Shown here piece by piece: positions 20,360 through 33,600 of a stretch of 64,000 nucleotides of DNA. A program made the translations under genes and the position numbers. This stretch comes from Brachionus plicatilis (lineage: Eukaryota; Rotifera; Eurotatoria; Ploima; Brachionidae), in NCBI GenBank assembly GCA_010279815.1, contig QEOQ01000426.1, forward strand, positions 714,991 through 778,990. The letters run 5' to 3'. The notes beneath the pieces were generated by a model. It saw only the letters and a program-made list of their open reading frames with translations, had not been told where the DNA came from and made no database searches. The number at the start of each line of letters is the position of its first letter. Positions within the stretch are counted from its first letter, which is position 1.

Positions 20360-23300
20360 GGGTCCAGCTATAGCAGTACAATTTCAAAATGTCAGTCATT
20401 AAAATATTGAAAAATTATTTTTCTATATTTTTTGAAATATTGAATTTTAAAAATTATAGAAATGTCAATTAAGCTGAAAAATGAAATGAATAATATAATA
20501 TTTTAAACTAAAAATCTTACTCTTTAATTAATTTAATTAATTGATTATCTAAAAATAAAAAATCACTACAATTATGCAATTCAATTGTTTTTGGTTCATA
20601 TTGTGAATCAATTTTTTAAAATTTTTTCATTTTTTTCTAATTGAGTTAAATTTGTTTATAGCTATTAATCAATTTTTAAAAAATTAATTTTTTCATAAAT
20701 TATTATGATTTTTCTATGTTTTGATTATTCTATGTTATTTTTTTTTGGCAATTCTTCCTTATTTTTCTTATTAAATATTTTTTTTTATCTATCTTTTAAT
20801 ATACCTCCAGACTATAAATATGCAGTGAAGCAATTTTTTATAATAATTAACAATACTCATTAATAAAACATACAATAGTTTAATTATTTGAATTTATTAA
20901 ATTTTAGCCTGGAGAAGAGACATTGGTCTACAAAACAGGTCGTAATTTTATTTGAAACAAATAAATAAATAATTGTATACAAAAAAATTATTTTGTTCTT
21001 TTTTATAATTGATAATTGATGGTCATACTTCACACATAAATCTTTGGAACAAACTGGGTGCGAAATATGCAATAAAAAAGGACACTCGTTTTGAATTGGT
21101 CGCCAAATTACTTGTAATGAAAATTTAAAAAAATATTTTCTCAATTCATTGATTTTTAAATAAATTTGTTAAGTTTATTTAAAATTAAAACCAATTATTT
21201 TTTAATTTGAAATTAAATTATGAAATTCTTCTAAATTTTTAATTAAAAAGATTAAAACATTTAGTTTAAAAAAATATGTTTTTTTTTATATTTAATTAAA
21301 ATAATTAATTATTAAAGTTAAAAAAATTTAATATTTAATATCATTAAATTAAAAATAATAATTGTCTCGTTTTTAACGAATACATTAATACATTTTTCAT
21401 TATTTTTCAAGTTTAATTATCTTTATTATTTTAATTTTTCAAATTTAATGGGACAAAAAACTTTGTTACACTAAAATTTTTCAGGAAAAATCAATTATCT
21501 TCTTGTTGACTAAAGAATATGATGAGAAGGATAAGCTAAAAATATTTTGATCAAGTTTTGGCAGTTGAATGAATCAAAATTTAAATGAATATTTATTAGT
21601 AATTTTAAAAAGTTATTTCTAACAAAAATTAGAAAAAAGACAAAAATTTTATTTGACATATTCATTAGATCAAATAATAGATTTAAATAAAATTATTTTT
21701 TTTAGAGTTGAATTCACACAAGCAGAATTTTATTTAAATAAATAACTTGAATTAAATTTTGATTTAAAATTTAAATAAATTTTTACACATTTTTCATTCT
21801 CCATGTCGAACAGAGTTATAGGATTTTTAGAACAAAAAAATACCTCGATCTCAAGATTTAATCTAAGAGAGTCTTTGTTGATGGCATTCTTATTATTAAA
21901 GTACTTATGGCTTGTAATCAAGAGCCCTAGAAAACTTTCTAATTCATTTTTATAATCGGTTTAAATTAATTAAAATATAAGAATTTAGTTCATTTTTTAT
22001 TAGTAATGAAAAAAAACATCGATTTTCTCAGAAAACCATTTAGTAAACTAAAAAAAAAATTTCAACAATCAAAAAATTTATTTCTCATTTCTTATTTTAA
22101 ACTTAAGAGACATTCTGTTTTCCTTGTTTAATATTAATATATAAAAATATAAGATCGTAATGGACTGAGGAAAAATTTTTACCAAAAAAAGGACAAATTT
22201 GGTTGCGTTTGATTTTTGGCAATTACATTTTTTTAAGGTTGTTTTGGTAATGGTAAAAAGTGAGAAAAGCAAAATATTGAAAAATAAAAAGTAAATAAAA
22301 TCTATCAATTGTGGTATAGTTTATTCTTTCAAAAATTTAGTTGAACGAAATTTGAAAAAAAGCTTTAATTTTTAGATAAAAAATATTAAATTAAAAAATT
22401 AGAGAGCAGATTTTCTTTAAATTATCACTAAAAACTATTTATAAATAAGAATTCATTATTACATCGCGTAAAAATGAATTTACTAATGAAATAAAAACAG
22501 TGGGAAAAACTTTGGGGATGTTTTAAAACTTGTCAGATGGCAAAATTGAATTTATGATATAAAAAGATATAAAATCAAAGAAATTGTAATTTAAAACGGA
22601 ATGATATTTAATCATATAATTTTTTTCTTTTATTAATTTAATTTTTTCTTTCGGTATATCGCCAAAAATGGCGTTAATTAAATCTAATGAAATAATAATT
22701 TTTTTCTTTGCGTTTTGAACAAAGAATTTATCGAAGATTTTCATGCCTCATCACTACCGGCATTTAATTTTATTCTACTTGAAATTGAGCGAATGCTTTG
22801 CTTATCATAAAAATAATTTAATTTTTCTTATTTATTTTTAGACATTTATTTATTTTTCAAGTTCTGCATCCAGTTTATAAAAAATTAAAAAATTCAACAA
22901 TCTAATGCTTAGGTTGACTTTTTTGGTTTCTTAACAAGACTATTTACATTAGTTTCTAAAAGTTTTTTAGACAAAAAAATTTAAGATTTTTTAAGATTTT
23001 CTAATGTTTGAGTATTTGGCTCGAAAAAGTTCACCTTCTTTGACACAGTCAATATCAGAATCGAAAAAAAAGGAAAACTAAAAAAATAAAATTTTTTTCT
23101 AAGAGAATAAAATAGGTTCTGAAAATGATTTCAACAAAAACACTGGTCCTCAAATTTTGAAAATTTGCCAATCTTATTTTACAAAGCAATATATAAAAAG
23201 TTTTAATGTTTCATTTAGTTTTGAATTTTTTCGTACTTTTTGAAAATTAAATTGTATTTTTTTCCATGATTTATATTGTATTTGAAAATTGGATTATTTT

Positions 23301-24660
23301 AAATTTTTTTAGATCTGACCCCCTACTTACCTCCATTATTCTTATTGGGAATCACAAGCTTTCCAAAAAAGTGTCTAGTTTTGTTCTGGAAGTAAAGTTC
23401 ATTTTTGAAAGAAAATGTGACGTGTTTGACAAAAATAGGTAAAAGATAGCAAAAAAGAAATTAAATATTAATTTGAATGCAATATTTGATAATTTTCGTT
23501 TAATTAATTAAAAAATTAGAGAGGATATCTTAAATTTTCTTAATTTAAGTCAAGTCACTGACTTGACTTTGACTTTTTGATTTTTAAAAAATAAACTTAT
23601 ATGAGGCGAAATTTTTAAATTTTTATTTTTGCTATTTTATTTTTTTATTTTCAAGATTTGGGCGTCAGAGTTTTAGGAGAACTTCTGGAAATTGTATCAG
23701 ATGAAAAATTCTAAACAAAAATATAGCGAAGTATAAGATTCTTAAATTTTTAATTTGTGTACATTTTTTAGAATTGCAGAGGCAATAATTAGTCAAAACA
23801 TAGAAAGTGGTCAGCTGATAAAATTTACAGAATCAATTTTTTTAAATTTGTTATAGTTTTAAAATTTTTATCTGTTTTTTGTTTGTTCCAGTTTGAGACC
23901 GAAAAGATTGTGAATATAACAATTAAGATCTTTTAAAAGCCTTTTAAAAAATCTTAATTTTTCGGAACTAAATTTAAAAATCGTTTATTTTAAAATATTT
24001 TTTTAAATAGTAATTAATTTATTTACGCTCATATGTTTTGAAATAATTATTCCTTGTTCAATAGTTTGTTAACTAAAACAATTATTTTAAGTTGAAAACC
24101 ATTAAAAAAAGATTATTTTTAAACTCGACCGAATTCTACAAGTCAAAATTTAAATAATTTTAAAAAAAAATTTAAATCAAAACTATGTATTTTTTTTAAT
24201 TGAACACTAGTTTAATTTCAATTTAAAGTCATTAATTTCAAAAATTAATGTTTAAACAGAATTAAACAGTACTTCAATTAATAAAATTAAATATAATTAA
24301 TATTTTTTTGTTCGAAACTCCACCGTTGCTTTAAGTAAACCGTTGTCAATTCAATAAATATTGATTGAAAATAACAAAATTAATTATTTTCGACATCTTA
24401 AGTGAATTTATTTTTCAAATTAAAAATTTTATTTTTAGAAAAAAAATAGACTTATTTTAACAGAGAGTGATTAATTTTGGAGAACAGGTAAATAGCAGCT
24501 TTTTTAGGAATACAAAAATTCCGCACAAAATTAATCCTTTGGCTGATTGTTTCGAGTTGTAGACAATTCGAAATTAAATAAGTAATTATTTTAGGGTCAT
24601 CAAAATTTTTAATGAATAAATACACTAGAAAAATGATTAATTAATTTTTATTAATGATTA
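20360..24660. other. Long stretch without recognisable gene
   Basis: Mostly very AT-rich. At about 21022-21150 the plus strand reads EQTGCEICNKKGHSF then a stop, which looks like half of a CCHC zinc knuckle. At 23540-23575 there is a run of AAGTC/GACTT words like those in the CAGAGTTG-end elements. Other short reading frames here have no coding character. Confidence 0.35.
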
Positions 24661-24664
24661 ATAA

Positions 24665-24895
24665 AATTGTTAGAGAAGCTTGGTTAGGTCGAATTGTGTT
24701 TATTGCATTTTCATTCTGAGAAAAAGGTTCAAGAGTTGCTGGTTTTAGATTTGGTGTAATAGCATCTTGATTCACTGCAAAATTTTCACATGGCTGACGG
24801 TGTAATGCACACCTAGTTTTGTTGGTTGACTTTTGACCTATTGGTAAACATTTTGCTAGTTTAGGTACTTGGTAGAGATTTAGCCAACTGGACGC
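24665..24895 (-). pseudogene. Mutator-like (MULE) transposase C-terminal relic
   Basis: The minus strand is open for about 80 codons without a start: WLNLYQVPKLAKCLPIGQK, then STNKTRCALHRQP, then a tail ending INKN. The AK-x-x-PIGQK ... ALxRQ pattern resembles the end of animal MULE-type transposases after the SWIM zinc finger. Further minus-strand fragments to 25200 (NRPKKDLIERNLWSF) may belong to it. Assignment rests on recall of the pattern only. Confidence 0.4.
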
Positions 24896-25217
24896 CTATG
24901 TGTATGTTTACCTAAGAAGTTTTTTATTATGTTTAATTTGTTAATTTTAAAAGTTATTTTCTGCTTCATCGATATAATGGTTGTATTTTTCAGTTGTAAT
25001 AAAAATTGATGGCATTTTCGGAACCAATATGAGCAATTTTTTATAAAGAAGACTTACATGTTGTTTTTTTTTTCGGAAGAGCACATATAGGACCACTTGT
25101 ATACTTCTAAAGTATATTTAGTAAAACTAAATGACCACAGGTTTCTTTCAATTAAGTCTTTTTTAGGACGATTTTGTAACAGATTGTTTGTTTGTAGTAG
25201 TTGTTTTATAGGTAATA

Positions 25218-25510
25218 GATATAGTGTTGGACAAAAATGGCGGATGATCGAACTGCTAGTTTATTAGGAAAAATAAAAATTTCTTTATTTTCTTTCAAAA
25301 AAAACTTTATTTTACCATATTTTACCTTTTTTTACCTAAATTTAGTTAAAAATTAGTAAAAAAAGTAACTTTTGGTAAAATATAATCATATAAATAGATA
25401 CTGCTTTTTTCAAAATTTATTAGAAAATAATAAAAAATTCAAAAAGTTGAGCTTTTTTTGGCCTTTTCATTTTTACCATTTTACAAATCCACTTGTCAAA
25501 TCGGCACTGT
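25218..25510. mobile_element. Possible CAGTG-ended miniature element next to TA
   Basis: Right end GGCACTG followed by TA and left end AGTGTTGG after TAT, with AAAATGG a little further in on both sides. The interior is rich in TTTTACC/GGTAAAA words. Ends diverged; boundaries approximate. Confidence 0.35.
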
Positions 25511-28500
25511 ATTAATTGAAAAAATGCCTAGTCATCTGAAAATTGATATTAATAATTTTTGTCTTAAAATTTAAAAGTATTAAAAATTTAGTTTTAAAAA
25601 TAAGATAAAATTCAAAAATATAGAATTTTCTTGCTTGTTCTTTATTAGCTACATAAAAAGTCTTTATTTTCGTGGGAGTAAAAGAAGTAGTAAATTTTTT
25701 TATAAATAATTAATTAAATGAAATTAAATTTTTTTAAGTCGAGGGAATATTGACTGGACATATCAGAATTACTTCATGGGCAATTCGATTGCATTTTAAA
25801 AAATAGGAAATTTCAAGTTTTAATAAACTATATTAAAAATAGAATATTAAATTTTCATTGTTCAATAAAAAATCTTTAACTTATTTAATTTTTTTCTAAA
25901 ATATTCATTTTCTAACTTTATTAAACTTTTTGCCAGAATCAATAAAAACTAATCAAAATACTTTTTAATTATCTATATTTGATCATTCAAATTCTAGTCT
26001 TTTCTAAAAATAAAATATAATGATTTTTCAAAAAATTTTCCTCTACAAAACATCAATAAAAACACAAGAAAATTTTACAAAATAAAATTGGTTCTAAAAA
26101 TTAATTTTTAAATAAAGTGTCAAGAAATTTTAAAAAATTATTGAGTTTTTCTTCTTTATTTTAAATAATTAATTTTCAAATTTTTTGTTCCGTTATAAAT
26201 TATAATGGAACAAAAATTATTTTAATAAAATATGGATTAATTAAAATTATCATGGTATAGAGTGGCATACTCATCTGTATCACCAGCACGTTTTTGTATA
26301 TCCTTGAACGTTTATAATTTATTTCCTAATTAGAAAAAATTCAAAACGTATTTGTCTGAAAAATTTATTTATTTTTATTAAAAATTATATAAAAATTTAT
26401 TTTTATTTGAAAATCGAAAAATTTAAAACACTAATTAAAAAATAAAGACACCCTTTGTTTGTTGTAATAAATAATTATTTAAAATTAAATGTATTCAAAA
26501 AGCAATTTTTTTTGATTTACCAAATTAAAAAACTAATAATTTTTAAAATAAATGTTAAATTCTATTAATAGATATTAAATTAGCACAAAATTATAAACAA
26601 AAACTTTAATTAATTCAATGCCAATTTAAGATCTAGTCTTTGAACATAAGCCGTTGTTAAGTCACGTTATTTTTGGACACAAAAAGTATCATTTTTCCTT
26701 CCGCTAAGTAGGTTTATAACTCATTTTGCCATGGGGCTATGTTCAATATACAATATTGAAATTCGTGAAAATTTATTAATTAAACAGATTCATAGAAATT
26801 CTAATTTTTAAATAAATGTTAATTGAGAAAAAATTTATTATTAAAAAAAAATAAATGAAATTTTTTATTGTGAGAGAAATGATGATTCAAAACGAAGACG
26901 AGAATGGTTCAGCAAATAATTAAAAAAAGTCGGTTAAGAAAATTTTCTATTATTTTTGAAATAAGAATGTAATTTTTTTTAATTTTTTAATTATTTATTG
27001 TTTTCTATTTTTTCTCAGATAAAAATTGTATTTTTTTTGCGTCAAATGACTTTTTCCTTATTTTAATTAGATTAAAATAGGGTTTAAAAATCAAAATGGA
27101 TCATATTTACTTATCGACGCTTGATTAGGAAATTTCAAGCTAATAAAAAATACCTTCGGTTTTTATTTGCCTATTTCAGTGATCACACTTTCATGTTTTG
27201 AAAAATAAAAAACAAGAGTAAGGAAATTAATGAAAATTTCAATTGTTTTCATTTCTAAATTAATTTTATATTCAAATTAATTATTTATTATAAATATTGT
27301 TGTTATTAATAATTTTCAAATAAAATTTTAGCTAAAATTGAGTTATTTCTAGATCTTTGATCAGTGCTAAATAATAATTAATATCAGCGGTATTGATAAA
27401 AAGGGCTTTTATTTTTGGTAAGGACAAAAAAATTAAATATTTTAATTTTTGTAAGAAAAAAAGAGGATTTAAGTTAAGAAAGCAAATTGAGTGTTTTAAT
27501 TGCTATATTTATGTAAATCAAATAATTCAATTTCAAAAAATTAGTTTCGTTCTTAATTAAAAGATTGGCTTTGGGCAATCTTTTAATCTTTCAATTGATT
27601 AAGAATTTGAGTCACTCAAGAATGGAATATAAAGTTTTTTATATTTCAAATAAAACTTTTTTTCGGTAATTTACAACTTAAACATCCAAAGATGTCGCAC
27701 TTATCTGAGACAAAATTTTGGTATTTTTTAGTTTAAAATTTAAAACAAATAAAGAGCCTATATTTTTCTGAATTTTATTCACCACCATTAATTCCTTATT
27801 TTTCAAAAAACTAGATTTCATTTTTATCTTTTGAAAAGAATTTTTAACACTTAAATTTAGCTCTGAAATATTTTTATCAAATGAATTAAAAAATTTGAAT
27901 TTTGAATTAGGTAAAAGGGACTTTGTTTTAAAGGGAAGGAGATCACTTCTTTCTTTATTAACTATACTACGACATATTCCTGAAGTTTTTTAAAAATCAT
28001 AACCTTGTTTAGTTAATTGTACTATAATCTAAATAATCTAAAAAAAAAAGCACATATTAATTTATTTAGTAAAAATTAATTAAATCCGACTTCTTTTTAA
28101 GGACTTGAAATATTTTTGTTACTAGAATTACTTTTATTATTCAGTGCACATTTGAGATTTTTTTCCATATCCAAATAAGTTCCAAATTTTTTGAAATAGA
28201 ATAAAATATTAAAAAATTTTATTTTATTTAATTAAATTTATCCTAGATTTTGTTTTTTTCAAAAAATAATGCTGTGAAGATCATGACAATATTTTTTTAA
28301 ATAAAAAACAAACTAGGCTTAATTTTTGAAAAGTAAACTCCTAGATTTTTAGGCTTTTATTATTTATCTGCTAGCAATTTTTAAGGCTTTTTAAGACCTA
28401 CACAGTTTTTTCCTATAAAATCTTTTTTGATCCTTTTAATAATTATTTATTTAAATTTTTTGTAAGAAAAGAGCTGGATGGGCGTCATTATTAATTAAAT

Positions 28501-29216
28501 AAATAAATTAATATGTAGATTTTTTAAGCCTGTTAGTTTGGAAATAAAGAAAAAATTGTTTCTTAAAAATAAATTCAAAAAAATATTAAAAGAAAAGAAA
28601 ACATTTTTAAAAATTCTGAATTCCCGTTGTTTCTGAAATTACAAATTAAATGAAAAGAAATTGATCGCAAAATAGACTAGCTTTTGATATAAGAGTATTA
28701 GATTAGCTATTAGTTTACAAAAGATCAGACAAAGCTCTCAATTTTTTCTTCAACCTGAGCAAACACAACAAACACTGATACAAATGTATTTCTGTCAATT
28801 CGAGCATCTCTTTTTAATTGATTTTTGAACGCATCATCTTTTAAGATACCTATTAGGCATCGAATTATAAAAATAAAAGCAAATTGAATTTTGAAAAAAT
28901 CAACGCATATTAGAAAAAAAATTTACTAGTATATTAGATTTTCTACTAGAAAAAATTTAAATTTTTTTATCAAATATAATGTTATAATTTTTCTTTAAAA
29001 GTGCGACTGTAAATTTTTTATTTTTTTGGTTTTTATTTTTGATTAAGAGAAAATCCAGAAATCCCTTGAAGATTATTTTTCAAAATAAAAATTCATCTTA
29101 TAAAGGTTTAATTTTTTAAATTTTCTTCAGGCCTCCCTATTTTCACTTAAATATTGGTAATTTTAAACAATATTTTAGTTATAGTTAAGATAAGCCTCTC
29201 TATTTTCTTTAAGATG
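25511..29216. other. Coding-like scraps on the minus strand, no gene
   Basis: Three short minus-strand stretches look coding but have no joined structure: about 26237-26335 (TFKDIQKRAGDTDEYATLYH), about 26620-26760 (GRKNDTFCVQK, then RDLTTAYVQRLD) and about 28725-28865 (ILKDDAFKNQLKRDARIDRN, then TFVSVFVVFAQVEEKIESF). The last faintly recalls the N-terminal part of Harbinger-type nucleases. They are probably relics of one or more transposons. A hairpin lies at 27555-27605 (AAAGATTG and CAATCTTT). Confidence 0.3.
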
Positions 29217-29375
29217 TTAACTCCGAACCAGGCCAAGGGATTTCAAATTTCGCCTTTGATTTTTTTTTCATAGTTAGAGCCTTTAATGTTTGTCACAATG
29301 ATAAATGTTAATTTGATGATAAATGAATAAATGTGTCTATTCAAAAAGGGAAATGAACATCGTATTTGGAGTTAA
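29217..29375. mobile_element. Possible TTAA-flanked miniature element
   Basis: TTAACTCC at the left and GGAGTTAA at the right, with weak inverted similarity for a few more bases (CGAACC and its counterpart TATTTGG). TTAA duplications are used by piggyBac and Kolobok-type elements. Only about 10 bp of end match, so this is tentative. Confidence 0.3.
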
Positions 29376-29569
29376 GAATTAAATGAAATTAAATTAATTA
29401 AAGAATCTAAACATGAAAGGTAGTATAGAATAAAGCTAAAAATTAGATATTTTTCATTTTAAAAAATAAGTCAATCAAGGGTGTTCGATACATTAGCAGA
29501 AAATTTTAATCAAATTTGTAAAGATAATGGTTTATTTTTCATCTATGAAAATTTTTTTTTTTATTTTTG

Positions 29570-30062
29570 AAAAAGTATGAATAAAAGTGAGATGTTTCAA
29601 AATAATTTTTTAAATAAATGGAAGTTAATTTTGAAATCTTTTTATATTGAAATTAAATACAGTGTTTTTACTTTAATTTTAACCGCAAAACGGGTAATAT
29701 TACATCATTTTACGTAATTTTACATCAAAAAATGTAAGATTACATAAAATTAAGTCAAAAGTAGGATGTAATAAAATGTTAGCTTAGGTAAAATGATGTA
29801 CAATTACGCAATTTTATGTAATTTCAAGTAAAATTTAACAAAAATGCTGACGGCGAATTTTTCAAACAAAATTTGATTTTTATTTAATTTTTTAGTTTGT
29901 TTAGAACTTTATCAACTTGAAATTTTACATCTTTTTACATTTTATATTTGCTTTGATCTATTTAATTTCAATTTTAAAATATTTCAAAATTAACTTCCAT
30001 TAAAAAATTAATTTGAAACATTGCACCTTTTTTATGCTATTTCAAAATTGTATGAAAATTTT
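29570..30062. repeat. Foldback repeat with TTACGTAA-type core
   Basis: Arms of about 95-100 bp (29570-29665 and 29960-30062) match in inverted order, for example ATGGAAGTTAATTTTGAAAT and complement. The interior 29690-29850 consists of words such as TTTTACGTAATTTTACAT and ends in AATGCTGACGGCGAA, close to the AATGCTTACGGCC of the opsin-intron repeats. Confidence 0.6.
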
Positions 30063-30602
30063 TATTAAAAGACGAAAAAATACACTAAATAAAAAAAAGA
30101 TTTATTTTTTTTTTTAGTTTTTATGGGTCATGTAGGAAAAAGTACATGCAGTTCTCAGATTAGTTTAGTTTTAGTTTCAATTAATAACAATATTTTGACC
30201 AAAAAGCTCTAAAAGAAGCATGATTAGATATTTTCGTCTAAACGATATCGGATTATTTTTCAACAGCATATATTTACAATATTCAACTATGACAAATGAA
30301 TTCATTAAGATTTTTTTCGAATTTAGAATAATTAGATAGAAGGAAGTTTCAAAAGTCAATCAATTCAAAAATAGATACGACACTTTTAAGTCTAGTCTAA
30401 AGATTTTGTATTTTCCCTCAATTAAAATTTAGTTTTGAATAGATTCATTCAAATAATTAATTTTTATCCATTAGATTTACAGTAGTGATTTGACATTAGT
30501 GTTTTTACGTAAATTCACGTAAAAACAAATAGGCCAAAAAATCAACCAATTTTTCATAATTTTTCAATAAATTTGAAAAATTTTAAAAAATCACTGAATT
30601 AT

Positions 30603-30644
30603 AATATTGGATTTAATGCTTTAAATATTGGATTTAATGCTTTA
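30603..30644. repeat. 21-bp unit repeated twice in tandem
   Basis: AATATTGGATTTAATGCTTT plus A occurs twice head to tail. No larger structure seen. Confidence 0.8.
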
Positions 30645-33600
30645 AAAATAATTCTTTGGGTTTCTTATAAATCCAAAAAATTATCTCATTTGAAGGTCTA
30701 AATTTGATTAAAAATATTCTAAAATAAAAATACGACCCTCCCTGTAACATAATACATTACGGGGCTTAATTTGGAATCTTAATTATTAGAAATTTTATAT
30801 CTTATTTTCTGATGGATCATTTGATAAGTATCAAAAAAAAGATATATTTTGAATTTTAGGATGCTGCATTCAATAGATGAGTTAACAAAGATATAAAGAG
30901 GAGCCAATATGCTGGTCAAAGAGAATGAGCATTTAGAATTTCATGAAAAAATTGCTGTTGATGTTAAAATAATTTTAACAATATTTTCTTAAAAATATCC
31001 TTCCTAAATTTATTCTTAATGCTTTTTCTTCAATTATTTTATTTTCATTCTTTTTTCTATTATTATTAAAACAAACTTTTTAAAAATGCATTTAAGTCAC
31101 AATTTATCATTAACCAATGTCCAGAATAATGTTATTTTTATTTTTGGAATTAATTCAAAAATTAATGGACACTTTTAAATTTTGGAAATTGTTTAAAACT
31201 CAATTGTCTTTAATAAAAATTTCATAAATTATTAAACGTTGATAAATAATTTGTTTCTCGTATTTTTTTTATTTAAAAAATTATATTAAGTTTAAGCCAA
31301 AAAAATTTTTAATACAATTAATTAACAAAAAATATGAAAAATTTCTATAGTTGTTTTATAAAACTCTGTTGCTGAAATTATGGGTAATGTTCATAATCCA
31401 TTGTCTTATTATTAGAACCATTATTATTAATTTCAGCAGAAGGCTTGAAAGCGTTGTTTTCTAAATTTTATCAACAAAAAAAATAAATTATTAGGATTTT
31501 TTTTTTGAACGATAGAAAGATAATGTTTACTCAGCAACCAAAAAAAAACTAAAAATAATGATCAATGTTTTTTATTTTTTATTAAAATTATTTTTTTTAA
31601 TATAAATTATTAGTAGAATTTTTTCTTGAGATTTTTTTAATTAAAAAATTTCTTTGAATTTGTAGCACATAATTCACTATTTTTTTTATACAATTTCTAT
31701 CAAAATTATTTTTTGAATTTTATTTTAGATATTTTCTATAAAAGAATTGAATAATGTTTTTTCTCATCGTAAATTGATTAATTCTTTTATTAAATATTCA
31801 ACTTTCTTCTATACTAATATGTTAGTTAGGATGGATGTAGAAGATTAAAAGTTTCCTATCAAGGGAAATAGAAATTTTTTTCTCTGACAAAAAAAATGAA
31901 TTTGTGTATCTATTGAACCGAAGAATAAGGTAGGCAACAAGCTAAAAGCAAATGTGTTGAACAATAAAGTAAAATATCCATTTTTAAATTTATTTTCTTT
32001 TATTTTTTTTAAATAAGAGTAGACAGCTTTTTTATAAATAAACATTAAGTTAATGTGTTTAATAATTTTTTCTCAATTCTTGATAGCAATTAAAACAAAA
32101 AGTTCGCATTTAAAAGACAGAAAGAATTTTATTTAAAAAATTAAAAAACCATAATTAATTCAATTGTTTGATTATAGTAGGCAAAAAAGCGTATTTAAAA
32201 AATTATTATTTTGAAAAATCTTCAAAATTTTAACATTTTTTATTAATTTCAATGTTGAAATTGTCTTTTTGGATTAATTTCACAAAAAAAAAACATGAAA
32301 AAAATAGATAGATATGAAAGAGAAAACATTTTGATATATAATTTTGATACTAGCTACTAATTAATTTTAAAAGCAAATCATTTCAATTAACGATTACGCT
32401 AGATTTAGAAAATTAATGTCATGAGAGAAAAATATTTAGTCCTAAAAATTTAATTTTTCATTAATTAGATTAATTTTGACGCAAATCGATCTTCTTACGA
32501 TCATACAGGAAGGTAAAGCAATAAAACTTTGTAGGATTTATAATTTTTTGATTATAAAATTATATGTCAAAATGATTTATTAAGTTCATTCCTGCGTCTC
32601 AGTATTATTCCAAATCGATAAAAAATCAATTAATATTCCTTGGCCTTTTTAATATTTTTAATTTTCTATTAAATTTTTATCTAAAAAATATGGATCATGG
32701 TTCAATAGTCTAAATAAAATAGTTAGACGAAAACAATGCTGATAAACCTCCTTCATTTTGTTTATTAGAAATTAATAACTTATACTTAAAATCTGAGGAA
32801 AATATTCTTTTTTAATTATTTTTCGCTGGTTTAACTAATTTAATTTAATTTTACAAACTTTAACAGTAAAGAATTAAGGATCTTTGTATATTTGATATCA
32901 AAAAAGTGATCATAGCTATTTGGTTAAATTTTAATAAATAACTGAAATTAAAAATAAATATTTTCCTGTAAATAAAAAACAGAATACGAATTCGAATTTG
33001 TTTGTACATATTTTTATAATATTGAATACTTTCGGTAAATTTTTGTACAATTAGAAAAAAAAATATAAATTTCTTCATGTGCTAAAATTTGGCACTATCT
33101 TTTTCTTAGCAGGATTTTTTTTTGAGTATTAAAGAAAATTCAAATATGTTTAAATTGTTATTTTTTTGAGGATTTTTTTTCCAATTTTTGAAAAAATTTA
33201 TTTTAGAAATTATAACTTTTATTTAATATTTTTATTATCATTTTAAAAAAAAATATTTGAAATAGATTAAAAATAAATTTTTCGACTTCAAAATTTCAAA
33301 CAATTTATCATTTTTTAAAAATTAATTAAATCGTGATAATTGCAAACAGAATTAAAAAAAATCTTTTTTTCATTAATTAAACCACCTCTTTGGTTTTTTT
33401 AGAACTTACAAATGGAAATAAATATATTCAATTACATCAATGATACTTTATAAATATTAATTAATTTTAGCAAAATTTTTAGTTCCTAATATGTTCAACC
33501 TTTTGGTTTTGATTGAATAAAGTCAGTAGGCAATCGGAAAGCGCATTGAATATAAAAAAGAGAGGAAAATTTAAATAAAGAAGTTGAATTTAATTATTAA

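Noticed and set aside
20884..21144. 86-codon minus-strand frame
   Set aside because: The plus strand over the same stretch looks like a decayed zinc knuckle, and neither frame has supporting structure.
25130..25190. Possible RPEL actin-binding motif (NRPKKDLIERNL, minus strand)
   Set aside because: Spacing is one residue short of the RPxxxEL pattern and the context suggests a transposase relic.
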